64,000 nt of DNA. Source: Spizellomyces punctatus DAOM BR117 (Eukaryota > Chytridiomycota > Chytridiomycetes > Spizellomycetales > Spizellomycetaceae). Where the stretch lies: contig NW_015971539.1 in the NCBI RefSeq assembly GCF_000182565.1, forward strand, positions 1,744,295-1,808,294, given 5' to 3'. A program made the position numbers and the translations under genes. Positions 57,151-64,000 of the stretch are shown piece after piece. Numbering within the stretch: position 1 is the first letter of the stretch; every line of letters begins with the position of its first letter. The notes beneath the pieces were generated by a model, which saw only the letters and a program-made list of their open reading frames with translations, was not told where the DNA came from and made no database searches.

Positions 57151-58341
57151 ATGTCCTCCATGCGAGACGCCATGCGGCGCCTCCAGATTATCTACGAGGC
57201 CTGCGCACCCGAACCAACCGCCCAAGAAACAACCCTAGACGAATTCACACGCCTCAAAAAAAAGATTCATGGGGATGTTAAGCAGGTTCGACAAGACCTA
57301 AAGGAACGGGAGGAGATGATGGCTGCTGGTGGGACTACGACTGAGAGTGCTGAAAAGAGTTATCGGATTCGGGTTGCGATTAGGGGGGTTAAAGAGGGTG
57401 TTGCGCGTATGGGTGAGATTGTTGCAAAAGAGGAACGAAAGGTATGCAAAAAAAGAAGAGGAATCTGGTGCATGTGTGTATTTATTGTGTATTTTTTTTT
57501 GGTGGGGATGCTTTTTAGAAAAAAAAAGATCCAGAGTCTGTACAGCGACTTGCTCATCGACGTGAGATCCTCGAACTCGCACAAAAACATATTGAGGAAG
57601 TCGAAAATCTCGAGAAACGAAAGTTTAATGATGGGTATACGGAAGCGCGGGTGGAACTTTTGGCTGGGAATCGAGGAAATCCTGGTATGTGCAAAAAGCA
57701 GATATTCTTAAATTCTCTTTGTTGAATACTTTTATTTTTGTGACAATAGCTTTCAGGGCTCGACCCAATAAAGGCGCACCCGTAGATGAAGATTCCGTAC
57801 CAGACCCATTCACGACGACAGAGCTACCAGATATTGATGTAGAAGAGGACCTAAAACGGATTGGAGAGCGGAATAAAATGATTGTAAGCTCGTATATTCC
57901 CCGTCTCTGTTCCTCCAGTTACGACAACTGTTTTTTGTAGGACCAAGATTTGGATGATATTGGGGCAGGTGTTGCGCGTCTAAAGGATATTGCAAACGAT
58001 CTCGGAAATGTACGTTCATGCAATCGTTTCAAAACCTAAAAATGGGGGGACATTAAGTGATTAATATTTTCTTTATAGGAACTGGACCGCCAAAACGACG
58101 TCCTAGACGAGATCGAAAGAGGTGTAGACACAGCATTAGACAAGGTGGACAATCTCAACATTAAAATGCGGAAAGCTGTCGACGGGGTACGTCATCGCCC
58201 ACAAAAACACCAATAGCAGAAACAATCATATTCACTCGTTTTTGTTAGGTCATGAAAGGCGATCGATTCATGGTGAATTGCGTGCTCATGTGTGTCGTAT
58301 TAGCGCTTGTAGCATTTATAGCGGGGCAATTTGCTACGTAA
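57151..58341 (+). CDS. SYP7-like Qc-SNARE
   Basis: Tail-anchored SNARE of the Qc class, which supplies one glutamine helix for membrane fusion. Six exons. N-terminus MSSMRDAMRRLQIIYEAC with a long helical N-domain (LKKKIHGDVKQVRQ, RVAIRGVKEGVARM). The SNARE motif spans about 57940-58190: DQDLDDIGAGVARLKDIAND, GN, ELDRQNDVLDEIERGVDTA, with the ionic-layer Gln in DRQND. Then a short linker and one C-terminal span, VNCVLMCVVLALVAFIAG, ending TAA at 58339-58341. The layout and QDLD...ELDRQ-x-x-LDEIE pattern are those of plant SYP71-73, a family unusual in fungi. Generic syntaxin-8-like Qc is the alternative. Confidence 0.78.
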
Positions 58342-59914
58342 TGGAATGGGTGGATATTATTCATATTATAATGGGTGGGTACAGTACTGTACTGTACTTG
58401 TACCCGGGATCACGTCTTGTGAGTCATTCGCTCCTTTCCCCCGTGATACTCGGAACATTCGGGATTATCCGGCACGCTTGTGCCACTCATGTGACCTATA
58501 GGGGCTATAAAGACGCGCGCGTTTCCCACGGGTGGGTTTTCTCCATCGTGTCCATCATCTACGTTTCTTTGTTTGGCCCAGCGTCTATCTACCCATATGA
58601 CTATGAAGCGCAAGCAGCATGCTGGGAGCAAGAGGTGAAAAGGTATATCAAGTGGTTGGGTATCCCGAAGCTCTGAGGTCGAATACCAAAAGGTGTCGGA
58701 GATGGACCGTCATCCCGTGGCAGGGTCTGCTGGCTTCAAGCCGGAGGGCACTTGTCTGGCTGTTGTGATGCATGTGCGCAAGCCGACTCTACGCAGCTGG
58801 CCTCAGAGTGGATAAGGCTTGGTGGTACCATTGGTGCCGGAGATGGAATCAGTAACGGGTTCCATCCCGTGGCAGGGTCTGCTGGCTTCAAGTCGGAGGG
58901 CACTTGTCTGGCTGTTGTGGTGCATGTGCGCAAGCCGACTCTACGCAGCGTACAAAGCCTTGGGGATACCAGAGTGTCGTTTTCGCTTGGTTTTTTTTCA
59001 GTTGCTAATATCTTTGAGTTGGATTTTCCACTTGCTAACATCTTTTTATATCGTTTATGGCCCAACTGTGCGAGTGGATACCAGATGAAGGGCGAGCATC
59101 ATGCTAGGTCTGTCGAGTGGTTGGGTATCCCGAAGCTCTGAGGTCGAATGCCAAAAGGTATCGGAGATGGATTGTAACGGGTTCCATCCCGTGGCAGGGT
59201 CTGCTGGCTTCAAGTCGGAGGGCACTTGTGTGGCTGTTGTGGTGCATGTGCGCAAGCCGACTCTACGCAGCGTACAAAGCCTTGGGGATACCAGAGTGTC
59301 GTTTGCTCTGTTTTTTCACTTGCTAATATCTTTTTATATGGTTGAACTTTGCGAGTGGATACCAGTCATCTCTTGGCAAGGTCATTATCGAGATCGCACT
59401 CTTGTATGGCTGTCGGTGAATGCTTTACTAGGGTTTCTCCCTTGAAACTACTGTGTAGAACATTTGTAAATAACAAATCTGTTGCGCGACAAAATATATT
59501 TTTAAAACTTTAACATGACCAACATGAAGTCAATATGCAATGATGAATCCAACATTTCACTCTGCGAAAACATGTCAATATTAACATGAACCCACAAAAG
59601 AGCACAAAAAAAAGCAATCGTGTTTGTTACAGAGAAACCAAAAAGAACAAAATACAAAAGAAAAATCCCTTTCCTCCCCATCCTCTCTCTTTTATCTTTT
59701 TCCTTAACACCCCCTTCCCACTCTTTTCACATTGTTGCATTTGTAAATCCTTTTTACGTGTCCATATCTACAAAAAAAAACACACAAGAGTAACTAAAAT
59801 ACAACCGTTCGGTATGAACTTTGTTGTTCACGTATATCAACAAGCCACCTAAAAAACACACAAAACATCAGTATATAACCCACCAAAAACCACAAAAACA
59901 AGACAAAACCAACC
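58342..59914. other. Intergenic region with nested tandem repeats
   Basis: Lies between the convergent ends of the SNARE and SH3 genes. Contains the repeat block described separately and AT-rich flanks from 59440 to 59914. Open frames in this span follow the repeats and do not look like genes. Confidence 0.55.
58650..59310 (+). repeat. Three-copy degenerate tandem repeat
   Basis: A unit holding catcccgtggcagggtctgc and, a little further, gtgcgcaagccgactctacg occurs three times (about 58711, 58864, 59189 for the first element). Copies 1 and 3 also share a leader, ggttgggtatcccgaagctc, and copies 2 and 3 share a trailer, ccttggggataccagagtgt, with an AT-rich gctaatatcttt stretch after it. Copy identity is high (few substitutions), so duplication looks recent. 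Confidence 0.85.
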
Positions 59915-61879
59915 TCAGTTTCTAAACCCACTCGCATACAAACTCTTTGTCCGCTCCCGAATAACACTCTTGGGTCGTTCCCCATCAACAGAATAATCCA
60001 GCGGTTCCAAACACGTCACAGGGAACGCCCCAATTTCACCCGTAGATTCATTCCGCCCAACACCCCACCCATCATCGTACTCTTCTTCAACAGTAACGAC
60101 ATCGCCAATCATGAGGGAGAGTTCGTCGCCTAGTTGAGCGGCGTAGGCTTCGACGACCTTCATTTGAACGAGGGGTTGGGTGGGTGTGTTGTTGATTGGG
60201 GGGAGAATTGGAGGGGGGGCGGCCGAGTAGACAGAGTAGGCGTTCGTAATGGGGGGTGGGGCATTGTACATGCTGGGAGGGGGAGGAGCATCAGTGTACA
60301 TGCTTTGAGGAGGTGCCGGGTTGGAATAAACGGATTGCATGGCGGATTTCATGGTCGGGTACGAGTTTACTGGTAAAGGCGGTGGAGCCACTTTGGACCG
60401 TCCGCCGAAACCCATGATGGATTGGCGAACGGCGGAAAAGAGGGATGTACGGCGTTTACTTCCAAATGGACCCGTTCCAGCGCCGTTTTTGAGTGTATCG
60501 GCGCGGAGTGGGCCTGGCTCGATTTCCGATGGCGGGGGCTCCGAAGCGGAGGTGGAGGCTTTTTTCCAGGGTTTCATCTTAATGCAAAAGATGAAGACCA
60601 GGGCGAAAAAGACCATGGCGCCGAGTGCGATACCCGAGGCGATCCAGGGGGTGTTGTTGACGGGAGCGAGACCTTTGGCAATCGTTTTCAGAGTTGCGTC
60701 GGTGGCTTCGGCTGCTTTGGCACAGCAGGGGTCGGAGCCATTCGCAGAGCAGTAGGGGGCGACTTGAGCGGCCGTCGAGAAACCACATGTAACAAGTTCC
60801 GTATCCAGTCCACTTTTGCAGCCGCTATTGTCGTTGAGCGTAGCGCAGTAGGCAGCAAAAGGGCTTGTCGAGGGTTGAGCAATGTTGGTCCGCGCGGCAG
60901 TCAGGCCTGCGTCGACCTGCGGTGGACAAGCCGTTCCGTTTTGAAAGATTGTGTTCATCGAGGCGATGAATTGGTTGCATTGCGTTCTACACAATGGCTG
61001 AATCGGTGGGTTCTCTTGGCATCTCCCAAATTGCACGAGCTGTACCGAGCAGGAGCACATTGAGCAAAGCGAGATGGGCGATGCGAGATTGGACGAGCAA
61101 ACAGAGTAAACATGTCGAGCAAAGCGAGATGTGGGATGCGAGAATTGTGACAAGGGGAATATCAGGAAAAAAAAGAGCACAACCCAGCGATTCGAGCGAG
61201 CACGTCAAGAGATTTGCGAGATTTGCGAGGAAATCGAGGGATACCAAAAAAGGAAGCGAGAAGAAGAAAGAAAAACCGTTAGATTCCAATCAATGCAAAT
61301 GTGATGCCGATCTCTCCCTCTCATTCCCTCGCCACTCTTTCCCCACGCACAGCGACAGTTGCCCTCTCTCGCCATAGCTCAATGTCACTCTCCACTAGAT
61401 ACGCTTGTCATCTCTCCATCCCAATCCCAAACCTCAACCAAACGCTAAACCCTGATCCTAACCGCACCTTAAACCCAAACTAACGCTCTCTCTCTCTCAC
61501 ACAAACTTACATAAAAGCACAGAGTGGAAATGTGATACCGCTGACCGAGTCCATCCCAGTTGGGACACCCAAACTGGGACTTGAATCCATTCACATAATC
61601 TGGATTCCCATCGCTCTGGGTCTTTATATAGGCATCAAAAGAATTCACGTCCTGGAAATCGGGCACCTTTTGAACAACTATAGGGAAATTATAAATGAGC
61701 TGAATGTCTCTCTCAATGACGATAATCTCTCTCCCGCTCTTACAAAAGTCTTGGAGACCCGGACAGGATTGAGAACCAGCGAGTTTAAAGCAGTTTTGAG
61801 CAGCGACACGCCCACACCAAGCGATGAGCAAGAGTATAGGAGCGAGAGAGCCTGTGCGTGCCCTCTTCATGACCGGCAA
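59915..61879 (-). CDS. Single-span receptor-like protein with cysteine-rich ectodomain and SH3 domain
   Basis: Two exons (61879-61511 and 61039-59915) separated by a long 471-nt intron, joined phase 0; 497 residues. Signal peptide after a basic start (RARTGSLAPILLLIAW), then an ectodomain with many cysteines (CFKLAGSQSC, SGCKSGLDTELVTCGF, DPCCAKAAEA). One span, SGIALGAMVFFALVFIFCI, then a Ser/Pro-rich region with tandem proline blocks (YTDAPPPPSMYNAPPP) and a C-terminal SH3: VVEAYAAQLGDELSLMIGD, EEYDDGWGVGRN, GAFPVTCLEPL. The layout recalls yeast Fus1/Sho1 in broad terms (span plus SH3), but the ectodomain is different. Likely a surface signalling adaptor. Confidence 0.8.
61060..61145 (+). 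repeat. Imperfect direct repeat in an intron
   Basis: Two copies of gagcaaagcgagatg followed by ggatgcgaga-like sequence (about 61063-61090 and 61116-61143) inside the long intron of the SH3 gene. Confidence 0.6.
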
Positions 61880-62321
61880 GAGAGAGTAGGCGAGACAACA
61901 AAGACAAATGAATGCACTGAATGCTAATCTCCAATGTTCAATGTTGCAAGAATGAAATCAAACTCCAAATCAAAAGACGTGGGAAATGGAGCAAGGAAGA
62001 AAACCGAGTTCCCCCATCCTCCTCTCCCCATTTCCCCTTCTTTGAAACGTTCTTCATACGTGGGAACTTTTGGTGGGAATATTTCCCAATATTCGATTAC
62101 TATAATCATATGGTGAAACATTGCCGTTTTTATGAAACAATTGTTTCAGATTCGAGTCACAATGAGCCGCTCATTGGAGTGTGATTGGAGTGTGATTAGA
62201 GTGTGAATACAGTGTCAAACACTCTATGTTACTCTCGTAATGACCCTACATACGCCTGTCCACTTTTCAGATATCTTAATAGTCCAACAACACACTTTGC
62301 AAATAGTCTGCGTTCTGCAGG
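61880..62321. other. Intergenic region (442 bp)
   Basis: Upstream of the SH3 protein gene and downstream of the nuclease-like gene (both minus). Contains a short array of about 11-bp units (ttggagtgtga-like) at 62174-62215. Otherwise nothing recognised. Confidence 0.5.
62174..62215 (+). repeat. Short tandem repeat (about 11-bp units)
   Basis: Three or four units related to ttggagtgtga, followed by agtgtcaaacactc, a short inverted match to the unit. Confidence 0.65.
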
Positions 62322-63485
62322 TTAACCTATATCATACTCTACAGTACGTTTGAGGATCAAGTAATCCCCGACCGTTGGACCAGTGCCATTCTCCAAGTTA
62401 GCCAGATAATTTGGTGAGAATACGCCAGAGACTATGGAACATTTCCGATGGTGCACCATGAAACCAAACGACTAAAACAGTGAAAAGGTGAAATTAGAAA
62501 CTTGGTCAGATATGGGGAAGGAGATAATACTTGGTCCTTTACTTCGGGCGTAGCGTGGGGGCGCCTAGATTGATTGTACTGGGCCACCGATATGACTTCT
62601 CCTGCGATTTGCGCCAGGATAGCCTGATCAGTTTTCCTATGACAGTGCCTCTTGGCTTCTATAAAGGCGCAAACGGCAGACGAGAGCGTCTTGGCCTTGT
62701 CACCTCTGTCAGAAACGGACAAGTATCCGTCAGTTACGACAGATATACGGCGTCTGCAAAACTGCACGCCATGTTTAATGGGCTCCGTTCTGTTCGGAAA
62801 GCGTTAGAAAGCCCATGGTTGCCATCACCACATGTTCGCGCATACCGAACACTCAAAAACAGTTGGCGTCCTCCAATAGAGAAAACTTTCCCATCATCGA
62901 CCCAGTACCGCAAAAGCTCCCTGAGCATGTCTTCTGAAACACACTCGGCTTTGTCAGTTGCCGTGGACGAGCCAGAACGAGAGCTACTGACACTTGACAC
63001 AGGACTGGTCGAACAAACCGAGCTTAAAGAATCCGTCGATCCCGCCTGTATCACGTTGAGCAAGCGACTGTAGAAACCCCGAGACAAATCTCGGATATTC
63101 TTCAGAACAAAATGCTCAGACTTTAGATCATTGGTGGAGTACATGAACATCTCAGAGTGCATGTCAAGTTCTTAAAGAGAAAATGCCAACCGATGAGCGA
63201 CTTGTAACCCAAAACCAGGCTACACGACATACCCTCATCGGTTGGAAAAAAAGCGTCGGGAACCACGCTTTCAGGTGGTTGGTCTAATGCCAAGTGTACT
63301 TGAAGGGCGTCAAAGTAATCTTGGTTCCACTTGCTAGCGGAAACAAACCCAGAGCGTTTCAGAATATCAAGGAGAGACAAAAGAGGAGAACCATTCCGTA
63401 ACGACTGGAATTCAGCAGAAGCCAACACCTCTGTATTCAATTGGTGAGAGAACGACATGACAGCGAGCAAGGCAAAGAAAGACAA
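62322..63485 (-). CDS. Candidate PD-(D/E)XK nuclease-like protein
   Basis: No named family recognised with certainty. Four exons can be chained: MSFFALLAVMSFSHQLNTEV (63485), ELDMHSEMFMY onward, and, over a 56-nt intron with ctaac, RTEPIKHGVQFCRRRISV, then after a phase-0 intron SFGFMVHHRKCSIVSG to TAA at 62324-62322. The core reads VVTDGYL (Asp at about 62731), CAFIEAKR (Glu near 62659, Lys near 62653), then AILAQIAGEVISVAQYN. D...E-x-K with a following helix is the PD-(D/E)XK nuclease layout, seen in expanded fungal and Crinkler-type proteins. The ATG at 63458 is an alternative start. Function is inferred, not shown. Confidence 0.6.
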
Positions 63486-63574
63486 AACGTGTAAATGTAG
63501 ATGTTTCTAATTTTAAGATGCAGACCATTGATTCACGTGATTCTTTGTGGTTTACGAAAGCGTTTACTCCATCT

Positions 63575-63715
63575 CACCACATTCCCACGCACACTCCATC
63601 TCACACATTACAACATGACATGCACATCAACAGACAAGGTACATGCGCACACATATGCACATTCACATGTGGATTCACATACGCAATTCACTCATTCACA
63701 TGCGCATTCCCAATT
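63575..63715 (+). repeat. CA-rich, ttcacatg-type degenerate repeats
   Basis: Overlaps the first exon and intron of the GGPP synthase gene. Units such as cacat, ttcacatg and ttcacata recur, giving low-complexity His/Thr-rich false frames on the plus strand. Confidence 0.6.
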
Positions 63716-64000
63716 GAAAGATCCTCTTGGAACCGTATCACTACTTGTGCACACACCCAGGAAAGGAAATACGCTCCAAACTCGTAGACGCATTCGGACT
63801 CTGGCTACACGTTCCTCAAGACAAACTACAACTCATTCGTGAATGTGTGGAAATGCTTCATACCGCTAGTTTATTGATTGACGATGTCGAGGATGACTCG
63901 GATTTGAGACGAGGGATTCCTGGTGAGTAGTAATGAGAGAGGGACGCGTTTGTTCTGTCCTCACTCTGTTTTAATCCACTGGCAAGTCGCCCACAAGATA
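63615..64000 (+). CDS. Geranylgeranyl diphosphate synthase (5' part, cut by window edge)
   Basis: Trans-isoprenyl diphosphate synthase making the C20 precursor for prenylation and terpenoids. First exon is only eight codons (MTCTSTDK, 63615-63638); after an 82-nt intron comes [19 protein letters not shown] (63721), the typical GGPPS opening, then [24 protein letters not shown] with the first Asp-rich motif, and GIP at the donor (63922). Exon 3 (63987) starts VAHKI, as in GGPPS. The second Asp-rich motif lies outside the window. Names used elsewhere are BTS1/GGPS1. Confidence 0.88.

Noticed and set aside
58242-59445. Open frames of 66-144 codons across the tandem repeat block.
   Set aside because: They arise from the repeats in several frames, and one begins in the last SNARE exon; no protein signature is seen.
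60134-61063. Long plus-strand frames (for example 60422-61063).
   Set aside because: Antisense shadows of the SH3 protein exon, which has a signal peptide, a span and an SH3 domain on the minus strand.
61469-61520. ctctctct microsatellite.
   Set aside because: Short and inside an intron; not reported as a separate element.
63518-63842. His/Thr-rich frames near the right edge.
   Set aside because: Produced by ttcacatg-type repeats in an intron of the GGPP synthase gene.

Overview
The window is 64 kb of gene-dense nuclear DNA from a fungus, most likely a flagellated (zoosporic) one such as a chytrid. The fungal side rests on a Zn2Cys6/MHR transcription factor, TIM54, an Rqt4-type short TRIP4 and RRP17. 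The flagellated, early-diverging side rests on genes that most Dikarya lack: a Kintoun-like dynein-arm assembly factor, a Tubby protein, a KIF24-like SAM-kinesin-13, MCM8, INTS3, an ANCHR-like protein and a SYP7-like SNARE. The exact taxon cannot be fixed from the sequence alone. Genes carry many short introns (about 55-90 nt, GT-AG, often with a ctaac branch-like motif). Most models below were therefore joined by hand across introns, checking phase and family motifs.

Layout. 1-8.7 kb: Zn2Cys6 regulator (runs off the left edge), complex I ESSS subunit, mitochondrial carrier, Tubby protein, secreted GPI-type protein. 9-17 kb: MCM8 helicase, TIM54, a roughly 1.1 kb poorly explained gap, DHHC palmitoyltransferase. 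17-27 kb: KIF24-like kinesin divergent from a TPT-family transporter, membrane-anchored hexokinase, ANCHR-like protein divergent from a GFA/CENP-V enzyme, a small membrane protein. 28-41 kb: INTS3, cullin-1, YOP1, MRD1. 41-54.8 kb: unknown membrane protein, RQT4/TRIP4, choline/ethanolamine phosphotransferase, RRP17, NAA50, GFA1, Kintoun. 54.9-64 kb: rhodanese-type tRNA hydroxylase, SYP7-like SNARE, a tandem-repeat block, a membrane SH3 protein, a candidate PD-(D/E)XK nuclease-like protein, and the 5' part of a GGPP synthase cut by the right edge.

The genes do not form a biosynthetic cluster. They are mostly housekeeping genes, often in head-to-head pairs with very short shared upstream regions (82 bp between ATGs at 25.8 kb). 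The most unusual features are at the level of gene structure: a predicted 2-nt microexon inside the catalytic motif of the phosphotransferase, an 11-nt microexon coding the kinesin P-loop, 14- and 15-nt exons in the palmitoyltransferase, and a start codon split by an intron in MRD1. No tRNA, rRNA, transposon or CRISPR feature could be supported.
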